A stretch of DNA of 64,000 nt from Otatea glauca (lineage: Eukaryota > Streptophyta > Magnoliopsida > Poales > Poaceae): the NCBI GenBank assembly GCA_036346275.1, contig CM070719.1:34501591-34565590 (forward strand), in the 5' to 3' direction. Each line of letters opens with the position of its first letter. Position 1 is the first letter of the stretch. Both the position numbers and the translations under genes were made by a program. The notes under the pieces were generated by a model. The model ran no database searches, was not told the DNA's origin, and was given only the letters and a program-made list of their open reading frames with translations. Positions 11,881 through 22,654 of the stretch are shown one piece after another.

Positions 11881-13589
11881 TGTAGGATCAAGGATAACCG
11901 GCTAGAGGGGGGTGAATAGGAGGTTTCTAAATTTTTCTAATTTATTTTGCAATTAAGAAAGACACTAAGATATAGAAGCAATAATTGCAAATTCACAACT
12001 ATAATCTCTAGCAATCACTTAAAGAACTTAATCAATTCAAGTATAGCTAAAACAATTATAAGCACAAATAGTCTACTCAATTTTTACTAGTAATGAAATT
12101 TATCACAAGAATGAAAAATATAAATCACAAGAGAGTAAGAGACAAGATTTTTGATCCATGGCCTCGGAGACTTGCCAGTCTCCCCTACTCCACGTTGAGG
12201 TGACTTGAACCACGTCAAGCTGGCTCCACTCACTTGAGCCTTCCTCGATCACTAAGGTAGTTCTTTCCCGCTCTGGGTAGACGAACTCTGACCTTCACAA
12301 CTTTCCAGGGCTTCTCACAATCTTCGTTGAGAAGCTCACCGTGCACGATCGCCTCCAAGCCGTCTGGGAGGCGGCAACCTCCAAGAGTAATAAACCTTGA
12401 CGGTTGCTTGAAGATGAATTTGAGTGTCTAAAGGCTCAATCACTAAATGCAACACTCAAACTTGCTCCTCACATTCACAAAAGAGAATTGAATGCACTAA
12501 AGAGTGGAGAGCACTCGATAGATCTCAAATATCATCAATGAGGACGAAGAAAGACTCTAGAATGTAGGTGGGGGTGTAATTATAGCCCCCACCAATTTTT
12601 CTAGCCGTTAGAGCTGGAATTGGGCTGAAATCAGATTTTTCGGTGCTATCGCCCATGTAGGACCGATAGCACCAGGCTCCATTCCAACGGTTAGAACAGT
12701 GCATTAAATGCACTTACCAGAGACCGTTACAGAGGGTCCGGTGCTATCGCCCAACTAGGACCGGTAGCATTGGGCCCTTTTTATTTTTGCTTTGTCATAT
12801 TTGGACTTCTCTGGAATTAAGGCACCGGGCTGAGGGCCGATGCTACCGCTCACCTGGTAGCACCGCGCTACCATGGGCGGTAGCACCGGACTGCTTGACT
12901 GCCCAAAAAAGGGTTTCTCTAGAATTTTTGAACCGAGCCGAGGGCCGGTGCTACCGCTCGCCCGGTAGCACCGTGCTACCATGGGCGGTAGCACCAAGCT
13001 CCCAGACAGCACAATAGGGTGCTCTCTAGAATTTTGACACTGCCCTTATAGCCGGTGCTACCGCTCGCCTGGTAGCACCGCGCTACCATGGGCGGTAGCA
13101 CCGGGCTCCCAGAAAGCACAAAAGGTTGCTTTTGGAATTTTGACACCGCCCTTATAGCGCTTGCTACCACTCGCCCGGTAGCACCGCGCTACCATGGGCG
13201 GTAGCACCGGTCTTCCAGAGACTTTAAATTTGTTTCTATAGAATTTATTCAATGAGACTAGAAACTTGTCATAATGCATGATCTTTGGGAATAAATTTGA
13301 GCCTTTAAACCCTAAATGACATCAAAACAATTGTCAAGATCCCTCTTTATAGTACGGCCCTAATTCTAGCAACCCGATCTTTTCTCCAGATACCGAGATC
13401 GACAAAAAGCTAAAGAAAGGTCCTTATATTTATACATTTTCACTTTCTTGACGTATTGATCTTCCCTTTGCGCCATTTTTATATACTTCCATGATCACCA
13501 AGCCTGGGACTAACCTACTTTCAATATTCTCAAGGGAAATATTAGTCCTTTAACCAAAGTTGTCATTAATTATCAAAACCAAACCAACA
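11881..13589 (-). repeat. 5' LTR of the Sirevirus (1,709 bp)
   Basis: On the plus strand it runs from TGTAGGATCAAGG to AAACCAAACCAACA, so TGTTGGTTTGGTTTT to CCTTGATCCTACA in element direction, a start typical of Sirevirus-like LTRs. It contains six tandem palindrome-rich repeats (12640-13225). The outer end is placed by the TGTTGG start and by the switch to Tekay-type LTR sequence at 13590. Confidence 0.78.
12640..13225. repeat. Six tandem ~99-108 bp repeats with inverted CGGTGCTACCG/CGGTAGCACCG
   Basis: Units begin at the TGCTAyCG motif at 12643, 12742, 12841, 12949, 13056 and 13162. Each carries CGGTGCTACCG-like and CGGTAGCACCG-like arms, and the last four also carry CTACCATGGGCGGTAG. The two left units are older variants (TGCTATCG). 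Palindromic repeats in the promoter part of the LTR are known for Sireviruses; a role in regulation is inference. Confidence 0.85.
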
Positions 13590-16462
13590 TGCGGGCCTAG
13601 ATGCTTTTAGCCAGCCCAGTACTGTGCAGACCCAGCCTATCTCCTATGTCGGCTCAGTTTCTAGAAGACTTGACACCAGCCGTTGGATCAAGATCTAAGG
13701 GTGGATGAGTTTCATAAAACCCTAACAATCATTAGCTGTTGGATCAATAACGGGCGCGGAAGATTGAATCGTCCTGGTTTGGGTCATTATCTATTCATAG
13801 CCGTTGGATTCCGTTTGCGTCCCGGATTGAGACACACTGCCTCGCGTCGTCGGCTGCTCATCTCGCCACATGTACGACGCTCGGTCATCGTCTCTATGAG
13901 TCCGTCCGGACTCTACTACGTGGCTGCACAGACTCATTGCTCATCCCGTGTGCTGTGTGAATGCCTAGGCCCTTATAAGGCGAGCACCCGCTATGTTTCA
14001 ACCTGTGTGACCAAAACCCTAAGCCAATCGTCGGAATCGCACTGCCGTTTCATCAGATTTCGCGAAGATTACCGTTCACCTCCGTAAGCTTGACACCATT
14101 GATTCATCACCATCCGTAGGATCTAGGGCTTGGAACTAGTGCCGTTGGCTTCATCGTCACCAGTGCCAGCTCGTGCGTGCCTTGGTTCAACTGGAGCATC
14201 GCCGTATCGCTATCGCACCGTGAGACCCGTCGCCATCGGAGAAGAATGGTTCGCCATTGCTGTTACAGTGATACAATCAAGGATCTAATCGTGTCACTAG
14301 GTAGGTGAAGACACGAGCTCACTGTAGATGCCCTTGCTGGCCGCCGCCGACGACCATATGGTCCCAAGCTAGTGGCGGTGATGTGGCTTGATCTTTTGTT
14401 GACGTGTAGTTGCCACGGCATCACATCGTTAGCATCTAAAGCCAAGGTGTCGCTGAGTTGGCATCTATGCATGTGTTTGGATCAGGAGTTGTGTCAGCCG
14501 GCCGCATCAGCATCCCAGGCTCACATGTCAGAGAGCGCGGTGCTCATGCGTCGGGTTCACCATGGACCGTGGATCTGGTCCGTGGGCCCAGTCCATAGAC
14601 CAGGGACATGTGTCGGATTTTTGTTTGTCCAGACCAGGGTTGACGTCAGCTGACGCTATAAATCGGGTTTTTCAATATAAAAATAATTCGAGATATTAAT
14701 GATTTTCTATTTTCTGGTTTTCTTATTTTTCTCAAATCTTTCGAGAGACTGTTCTTCCTCATACGAGCTCCGAATGAGGTAATTCAATTTTCTAAAAATT
14801 TGTAAAATTGAGATCTATTTAATGATTAATTTTATTTGATATTAGGAGTTTGTTTGCTCTCTATTTTGTTTTTTATTTGGTATTTTCTCTCGTTACGCGT
14901 AGATGTCGAAGTGCTTGGAGCATCCGAGGAGGAATCATTAACTCAAGACCAAGGTCCAGAGCAAGATCAAGAACTTTTTCAAGGCAAGTTGTGCTTTGAT
15001 CGTGTTGAACCTAGTTTTACAAAATTGCTATGTTGATTCAAATTATTGCAAGTTATTTTATGTGTACAATAGCTTTCAAATAGTTTTGGATCTAGATAAT
15101 CTACCCAATTGAATTATACCCTACCTTGTCATTTGTATGCCATGATTAACGATCACCCTAGGATAGCTCATTATTAGTTGGTTAATCTTGAGTAATGGAT
15201 TATGGAACATGTTTATGGAATTGGTGTGTCAGGTGTTGTCACACAATGATGTTGAGTTGTAGTGACGGGGAGGTCACGCAACGATGTTGACTTGTTGATA
15301 GCATATGGTGCTTGGTAATCAACTGGGTGGTAATCATTTAGATTGGGGTAAGTCGCAAGGGGTAGTGTGCCAAGGTGGGCTATAAGGGTAGATGGTTTGT
15401 GGAAGTCTTGTCCTTGTCATCTTAAGGACTTAACCTTGTAAGCATTTGACCTAAGCCAAGCATGCAACCACATGTCTGGACGGACCTTGCTGATTAATTT
15501 GCAATGTTTTAGCTTTGGTACTACTAGTGGTGTTGTGAGTCCGAAGTGTATGGAATAACTCACATGGCACAAGAGGGGGGCCTGTTGTGGTGGTGTAACC
15601 CTTCAGTGTCGAAATCTTAGTGGGTAGTACTGGGTTAAGACAGAGCATTGTAAAAGCTTTGTCATGATCTCTCTACGGCACACCAAAGGAAGTGTGCTAA
15701 TGACGTTGCACAAACATACGATCATGTGGGTAAAGAGCATAACCTCTGTAGAGTGTAAAATCTATTTGGATAGCCATACTTGCAGTATTGAGCAATGCTT
15801 TGGAATTACAGTGAAGTGTTAGATTATATAAACTAAAAATTTTGATGGGAAGGCAGGATGCCATTGGAAAGTTTGGAATTTGACTTAGGGATAGATGCCA
15901 TATTTACTTGAGAAATAACTGCAAATTACTTATTACTATTATTTGTTTTACATTCATTTCAATCAATTTATTGTATTCTTTTATAAATGATGCTTTACTG
16001 CAAAATAACCATGTTAGCCATTCCATTGGAATAACACTTGCATATAGTTATGCTCGAATTGCATTCTGTGCACAACTTGTTAAGTGCTTTAAGTAATCAC
16101 CCTTGCCAACATCAAACCACCAGTTGAGGAATCTACACCAGCTTTGGAGGAGTACCGGGAGGAGACAAATGTTTAGGGTGCGAGCCTTGTCAGTTGCCTA
16201 TGGTATACTAAGGGGTCATCTACGTTTTCATTTCCGCTGTAGTAATTTAGTTTAATGTTCTTAGTTTAGCCATGCGTGGCATATTCATGTAAGTTGACCA
16301 TAAGGTCAGTTAACAGGTTATATTTAATATATGGAGTCTTTATATATGTTTCGCTGTGTATGATTGTGATATTTATGTATGTTGAGCCTATGTGCGCTAA
16401 CGTGATCCTGGACTAGTGCGATATACATAGAGAGTCTGGATTTGCATATTCAGGTCCCGATA
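13590..16462 (+). repeat. Tekay-type LTR, plus strand, 5' end missing
   Basis: Collinear with the solo LTR at 18060-21310 from about its position 320 to its end. Shared landmarks include the TATA region, the 81-nt block (here 14903-14983), the ACCCTACCTTGTCATTTGTATG stretch (about 15118) and the end TTGCATATTCAGGTCCCGATA. The first ~300 bp are absent because the Sirevirus inserted at 13589; that part should lie left of the window. The end CCGATA replaces the usual CCGACA. No PBS follows, so this is a solo or truncated LTR. Confidence 0.82.
13973..13980 (+). promoter_or_regulatory. TATA-like box in LTR 13590-16462
   Basis: TTATAAGG after CTAGGCCC, at the place equivalent to TATTTAAGG in the solo LTR (18768). 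Probable core promoter of this LTR; whether it is active is unknown. Confidence 0.45.
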
Positions 16463-17317
16463 GCATCTCTTAGAACTGTGATCGATCTCATCTTTTTGAT
16501 GATACGGATAGCGGTATGGTCAGACAACAATTGGATCCGTGCTCTGGTGGAGACAAATGTGATGATTGCAATGGTGTACATGTGGCAAACCCTGGGGCTC
16601 AGCAAAGATATCCTAGAAGTCAGACAAGAGGGCCGAAACTTCCCGAGGCTCCATAGTGCGCAAGGATAGACTATGATGGTTGGTGCTGGTAGAGTTGCTG
16701 TCCAAGCGATGGAGAACGTAGTCCCTTATGAAAGTCATGGTGAGATTGTCGAAATCTCATCTAATGACTCCCAATGTCTTGAGCCACTAAATGTCGAGGA
16801 CCACATCGAAGGAGTCCAACAAAATCACCAAGAACGGTGCTGTGAACGTGTACTAATTAGCGATGAATTTCAAGTTGTCAAAGCATACACCATTGGTAGC
16901 CTTGATGAACAATTGTCCACAGGTTGTGGAAGGAACTTGTATGCGTCTAATAGCGTGACAACTCAGGAAGTTGTGTGTGCTCCCAGAGTCCACCAAAGAG
17001 CGAAGAGAGATGCTTCCAATCTCTGAAGAGGCATCATGCCATTGAACCGCTTTCCCTCAATTGAAAACAAAGAGATGGCTAGATCGGCCGTTGGTTTCGT
17101 AGTCTCCTCCACGAAATATGGTCTTCTAACATAAACAGCTGGCGGCAACAATGGACAGGCACAAAGAACTCGTCGCAGTTAAAGAAAAGTCCTTGCGCCC
17201 TGCGGTTAGCCATCTCTGATGCAGTCAGATGCTGGTGTCGTATGTGGAAGTGGCACTGGACTGCAGGCTAGAGACCAGCAGGGGTGCTGTTGGTTCAGTG
17301 CGGGGTGCTGAAGCCAT
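16463..17317 (-). pseudogene. gag-pol: Decayed Gypsy gag/protease fragment (Reina-like?)
   Basis: On the minus strand MANRRAQGLFFNCDEFFVP begins at 17213 and resembles the knuckle-to-protease region of Gypsy elements (pattern RRAKGLCFNCDE..GHRC); here the first cysteine is phenylalanine and the histidine region is altered. Further on, ISLFSIEGKRFNGMM and FALWWTLGAHTTS occupy the place of the usual ISLHA..G and ALLDSGSTHNF protease motif, with the aspartate lost. Stops are frequent. The plus-strand ORF at 16673-17026 is its shadow. It lies between the ends of two oppositely oriented LTRs. The clade call is tentative. Confidence 0.5.
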
Positions 17318-17755
17318 TGTTAGGACCTAAATATGCAAATCCAGATCCTCTATATATATCGCACTAGTCCAGGATCATGCTAGTGCACACAGTGGCAACA
17401 TAGATGAATATCACAGCGGAAATGTAATATAAGACTTCATTTATTAAATATTAGACAGTTGATTGACCTTATGGTCGACTTTATATTGTTATGCCACGCG
17501 TGGCTTAAACTCTAATAAATAAAATAGCAGCGGAACGAAAACTTCGTAGAAAAACCCATCAATATGCTACATGCAACTGATAAGGTTCGCTCCTAGAAAC
17601 TCGCTTCTTCCTAGTACTCCTCCAATGTAGGTGTCGACTTTTCTTCAACTGATGATTTTATTATTCCAAGGGTGAGTACATAAAGCACTCAACAAGTTGT
17701 GCACATAATGCAAGTCTAATATAACTATATGCAAGGCTTATTCCATGTAAAAACC
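17318..17755 (-). repeat. Truncated Tekay-type LTR, minus strand
   Basis: Begins with TGTTAGGACC and matches the outer 440 bp of other minus LTRs (the CTAGTCCAGGATCATGCTAGTG region, GACCTTATGGTC, and the GTGAGTACATAAAGCACTC stretch). Similarity stops near 17755. Only one end is present, so it is a remnant. Confidence 0.7.
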
Positions 17756-18059
17756 ATCCTAATTTTTACTTGTGATAAATTAGGTTGTCAATAATATCCG
17801 TTTATTTTCCATCAAGAACCAAGAGGATCTACTCAAAGACGACAATGCTCGGTATTAAGAGTAGCATAAACCAAAAATATTGCCTTTTGAGTTTCACCCA
17901 ACCCAACATGCTCAGTCTCGGCAGTAATTTGCATAAATAGATCGAAATCACTTTCATTTTATTAGAGTTGCATAACACCGCATTTATTCTTATTATCATC
18001 CCCAAATACCAAATACATAAAACATTATCTCATTTGTATGTTTTTGTGAACTTGATAAT
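17756..18059. other. AT-rich, unassigned
   Basis: No ORF, repeat or element end recognised. It is the left target flank of the solo LTR at 18060-21310, and its last five bases (ATAAT) are the duplicated target. Confidence 0.5.
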
Positions 18060-21000
18060 TGTAACATCCCAAAATTTGCCTTTAATATTATTTTATTGTT
18101 ATTTATGCAATTTGTGATTTTTTTGAATTTATTGGATTTCTCTGAATTTTATTTGAATTTATTTTAAATTAAGTAATTGTCCCTTTAGTAAAAAGTATTT
18201 AAATAATGTCAAAGTTAAAATAAAGTTTTGCCAAAAATATATTATTGGAGTTCAAAATATCTCAAGGTATTTATGAGAATTTTCTTGGATTTTTCCTGAT
18301 ATTTTTGTTGCTTAAAACAAATTAAACTAATTTCTAGAATTATTTTAGTTCAAAAATTTGGGGAACATGGTTTAAACAGTGCTGGGCCGGAGCCCAATAC
18401 TATGCATGCGCGACCCAATTCTCTACGGCCTGTTAGGCCTGGTTTGTGGAAGACTGATCGTTAGCCGTTGGATCAAGATGGACGGCCATGATTGGAAGAT
18501 GAAGTTGTAAACCCTAGAGCTTGTGAATCGTTGGATCTGCGTTGGATGGCTATGATTAAGTGTGTTAGAAAAGGAAAAGATCTAATCACCGCCGTTGGAT
18601 TCCATATCTGGGCCGAAATGTGCCACGTCGGAGGAGGATCTCAACCGTTGATCGCTGATCAAATGGTCGCCAAGAGATCTACTCTGATCCGTTGTTGGAG
18701 TCCGCCGTCAGCACGTCGCCGCCGCCGATGGAAACTAGGAGTCTGTGTAGGGCGCGTTTGCCAGCACTATTTAAGGCGTGGAGTGTCGCCCAAGGTTCGC
18801 CATCACCTGCCATCGCTGTTGGTCCAGGAGTTTGCCGCCAAGATGCAGAGGAGCGCTCGTGAGAGCTCACCATTGTTCTTCGCCGTGTCGCCGAAGTTTT
18901 GCCGCGTTTCGCTGTCGTCCGGTGTTCGTTTGTCGTTATAAAGGTCAGATCTGAGGAACTCGTTTCAAGATGCGTCGGATCCATGGATTTTTGTCACCGG
19001 TTGGTCGCCAGAACGCAGTTAGGCTCATCATCGTCTTCGTGTCCGGTGAAGCTGCGCCACTGTGCCGTCATCGTCGGATCGGGAGTTGTCAACCGTCGGA
19101 TCGTCATCAAACCACCAGGATCAAGCCACGTCACGGCTTCAATAGTAAACCACACCGGTAAGGTGAGCCGTTGGATTAAGATCATTCGGTTGAGGTCAGG
19201 CCACATCGCGCTAGATCCGTAGCCGTTCGATCCATCGCGTGCGGAGTAGATTGCACCATATGTTGCAGCCAATCGGGTTGTGACGCGTGGCAGTGCGGGA
19301 GCCGAAGCGCCGTGCACCGGGTTCACGGTGGACCAAAGGAGGTTCGTGGACCGGGTGCATGGACCATGGCTACGTGGCACGTTCTGATTGGTCCGGTTCC
19401 ATCTTGTCGTGAGCTGACGCAATAATACGATTTTTCAGTATAAAAATAATTTGGTTTATTTCCAATTTATCAAATTTTATGATTTTGAGACTATTTGAAT
19501 TTCTGAGAGCCCGTTCTCCCTCATACGAGCTCTGATTGAGGTGATTCAAATTTATAAAAATTTGTAAAATTGAGATCTATCTAATGGTGAATTTTAGTTG
19601 ATTTTTAGAGTTTGTTTGCTCTCTGTTTTTTTGTTTATTTTCTTTTCTCTTTCGTTTCGCATAGACGTCAAATTGTGCAACGCATTCGAGGAAGATTCGT
19701 CGACTCAAGATCAAGGTCCAGAGCAAGAATAAGGGCTTTTCTAAGGCAAGTTATGCTTTGATCATGTTGAACCTATGTTTACAAAACTTCTATATTGTTT
19801 TACACTATTGCATAATATTTCAAGTATACAATTGTTTCAAATTAAATTGGGACTTAGTTAATATACCTTTTGATCTATACCCTACCTTGTCATTTGTATG
19901 CTATGATCTACTGTCACCCTAGATTGGTTCATTACAGTTGGTTAATACTAAAATCAAAATAGGATGGTTAGACCGTGTTAGCTGCTTAGCCATGCCACGT
20001 CATCACATTTATTTGAATCATCAATGATTAATCTTGACTAATGGAATATGGAACATGTTAATGAACTTGTGTGTCATGTGTGGTTACACGATGAGAATGA
20101 GTTGTAGTGGCGAGGGATGTCATGCAACAATGTTGACTTGTTCATGGCACGGGTGCTTGGTAGTAAATTGGGGTGGTAATCACTTAGATTGGGGCAAGTG
20201 GCAAGGGGCGAGTATTCCAAGGTGGGCCCGATGGACAGAGGGTATGTGGAAGTCTTACTTCGATCATCTTAAAGACTTAACCTTGCAAGCCTTTGACCTG
20301 AGTGAATCATGCAACCACATGTCTGGTATGGGACAGCTTAGCTAATTAATTTGCAATGTCTTAGCTTGGTACTATCAATGGCGGTGTGAGTCTAGAGTTA
20401 TGGATCAACTCACATGGCGCAAGAGGGGGGCCCTAGAAGTGGTAACCAGACACACCATTGTTGAAACCTTAGCGGGTAGTACTGGGTTAAGCCAGAGCAT
20501 TGTAAAGGCTTTGTCATGATCTCTCCACCGAGACACCAAAGGAAGTGTGTTAATTGCATGGCACCAAGAGACGATCATGTCGTGTGGGTAAAGTGCATAA
20601 CCTCTGCAGTGTGTAAATCTATTCGGATAGCCGTGCTCGTGGTATTGACCAAAGCTCGGGAATTATAGTTAAGGGTTAGATTCTAATTAAATGGAAACTT
20701 GGTTGGAATGGCGGGATTGCCATATGGAAGGTTGGAAACTTGACTTAGGATTGGAAACTTGGTTTACATGAGAAATGATGAATCTATCTATTACTGTTAT
20801 TTGTATTACTGTCTTTACAATCTATTTATTGTATCCATTTACAAATGCTGCTTTACTACAAAATAGCCATGTTAGCCATTTCTTTGGAATAAGCCTTGCA
20901 TATAGTTACGATGGAATTGCATTCTGTGCACAACTTGTTGAGTGCTTTAAGTACTCACCCTTGCCACAACAACATCACCAGTTGAGGAGTCTACATCAGT

Positions 21001-21310
21001 GCTGGAGGAGGAGTAATGGGAGGAGACGAATGTTTAGGGTGTTAGCCTTGTTAGTTGCCTGTGGTATACTGAGGGGTTACCTACGTTTTCATTTTGCTGT
21101 AGTTTAATTTGTTATTCAGCCTTGCGAGGCATAGTCATGTAAGCTGACCATAAGGTCATTCAACAGGTATTAATTAATATAGGTCTTTCATAATGTTTTC
21201 GCTGTGTATGATTGTGATATTCATCTATGTTGAGCCTTTGTGCACTAGCATGATCCTGGACTAGTGCAGTATACACAGAGGGTTCGGAATTGCATATTCG
21301 GGTCCTAACA
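18060..21310 (+). mobile_element. Solo LTR of a Tekay-type Gypsy element (3,251 bp)
   Basis: Starts TGTAACATCCC and ends GGTCCTAACA. Perfect 5-bp target duplication ATAAT at 18055-18059 and 21311-21315. No internal domain, PBS or PPT adjoins it, so the element was lost by LTR-LTR recombination. TATA box at 18768-18776; the 81-nt block is at 19665-19745. Its 3' end is close in sequence to LTR 13590-16462. Confidence 0.93.
18768..18776 (+). promoter_or_regulatory. TATA box in the solo LTR
   Basis: TATTTAAGG about 710 bp into the LTR, followed by a GC-rich leader. It matches the position of the boxes in the other Tekay-type LTRs. Confidence 0.5.
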
Positions 21311-22649
21311 ATAATTTAGAAGAATAATTAAACCAACATAAGTCCTGTTATAAGACCAAATATTATAAAACAAACACGCTTAAGCACTAATGAAGTAACT
21401 TAAATAACACACATGCAGAAAATAATATAAACAAAACAAAGACTTAGGGTATCACAAATTCATAGCTCTAATGATCATCAACAGGTTAAATAGTTAAATG
21501 CATATACCCTTTAGCTCCTAAGCACACGGATAATCACAAAAATTCAAAACTTACACAAACTATACTCTGACATTTCTCTATCCAATACCAACTCAGACTT
21601 TCAGCTCGACCATAATTTTGTCTAAATATTTTCCGAACAATACTTGAACACTTAAATTCAAACTAATAAACTCTAGATGATATAAAGTCACATGCATAGC
21701 ATTATAATACTCAAAAGATTAAAGAGCATACACTATATAAAAACCTGTCCAAAATGTAAGACCACAGACAACCTAATGATCGTTAGTAAGCCATCTTACT
21801 TCCCTCAATACATTAAGTCGTGTCAACTTATCTTAACCCCTCACCACATTCAGGATGCATGAGAATTAAAGAGATAATATATATGTACATATATACATAT
21901 ATGATTAAGTTTGGCATAAACATTTAAACACATCAACCATAATTAAATTTTTATACAAAATCACACAAATAACAGCAAAGTTACCTAAGGAAATAAATAA
22001 TCACATATACATTCATTAAAAACTACCATGTAGTACGCATTTCCACTCCTTATAAATAATTACATCACAGTCCTTAGATAATTCCAAATTTACAATCAAG
22101 TACAAATACATTACATCTTAGTCCAGAATCCTCACAAATAGGTCTCTGCCTCCTTTCCTTAGCAGCAAAGCAGTAGCCAGCTGCTGCCAACCCGCTAAGC
22201 ACCCTTCTCTTGCCATTTGTGCACACAAGACTGGAGGCATAAGGTAGGTGGCAAGCTGCATGAATGCAATGCATGCATACCTGCCACAACATCCTCACCA
22301 ACCAGTTACCACCTCCCAGCCAACAATTACTGCCTCCAGCCCACGGTTTACCCCATCTTAGCCACTGGTTTCAATTGCAAGTCAGTTTTCATAGCAGTAT
22401 AAAAGGCAACAACCATTTAAGCACTACCACTCCATAGCTTTACCAAACTTACCTTTATTTTTGCACCAAGTTCTTCCCTGTCCTAATCTGTTGGAAGACA
22501 TAGATGCAGGCCGAAAGGCCATCCATCTCTCTCTCCCCTTCTCCACATTCCTCTGCAGCCAAAAGGTTCAAAAGCTTTAGCTTCAATGTCTTTTTCTCCT
22601 CTTAACAAGCATTATAGCAATACATGGTAGTTAGACATTAAGTGATATA
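21311..22649. other. Unassigned low-copy-looking DNA between solo LTR and E2
   Basis: AT-rich to about 22130, with an ATATATGTACATATATAC-like dinucleotide stretch near 21880-21905, then a more balanced stretch to 22600 with a TATA box. No transposon ends recognised. It is continuous with 35460-35774 if E2 is removed. Possibly the promoter region of a host gene; not proven. Confidence 0.4.
22398..22406 (+). promoter_or_regulatory. TATA box, candidate host promoter
   Basis: TATAAAAGG in a pyrimidine-rich context. The first ATG downstream is at 22504 and opens a 33-codon ORF (22504-22605) that then stops. E2 is inserted about 250 bp downstream. No protein is recognised, so this is only a candidate. 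Confidence 0.3.
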
Positions 22650-22654
22650 CTGAT

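Larger units (their letters stand above)
9821..13589 (-). mobile_element. Sirevirus (Ty1-Copia) right half: LTR, PBS, gag, start of protease
   Basis: Minus-strand Copia element. The 5' LTR is at 11881-13589, a Met-type PBS at 11867-11878, and a long gag with a UBN2-type domain, coiled-coil stretch and CCHC knuckle follows. It is cut at 9820/9821 by E1; the rest of pol and the 3' LTR must lie left of the window. Sirevirus assignment rests on the long gag and the many palindromic repeats inside the LTR, a described hallmark of the genus. The right-flank bases 13590-13594 (TGCGG) are the candidate target duplication. Confidence 0.82.

Noticed and set aside
12640..13225. CRISPR-like array
   Set aside because: The repeats are long, imperfect tandem units in a plant LTR, with no short exact repeats and unique spacers.
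13683..14087. 134-codon plus-strand ORF
   Set aside because: Lies in the GC-rich part of the LTR 13590-16462; not conserved in the solo LTR.
16673..17026. 117-codon plus-strand ORF
   Set aside because: Shadow of the minus-strand Gypsy gag/protease fragment.
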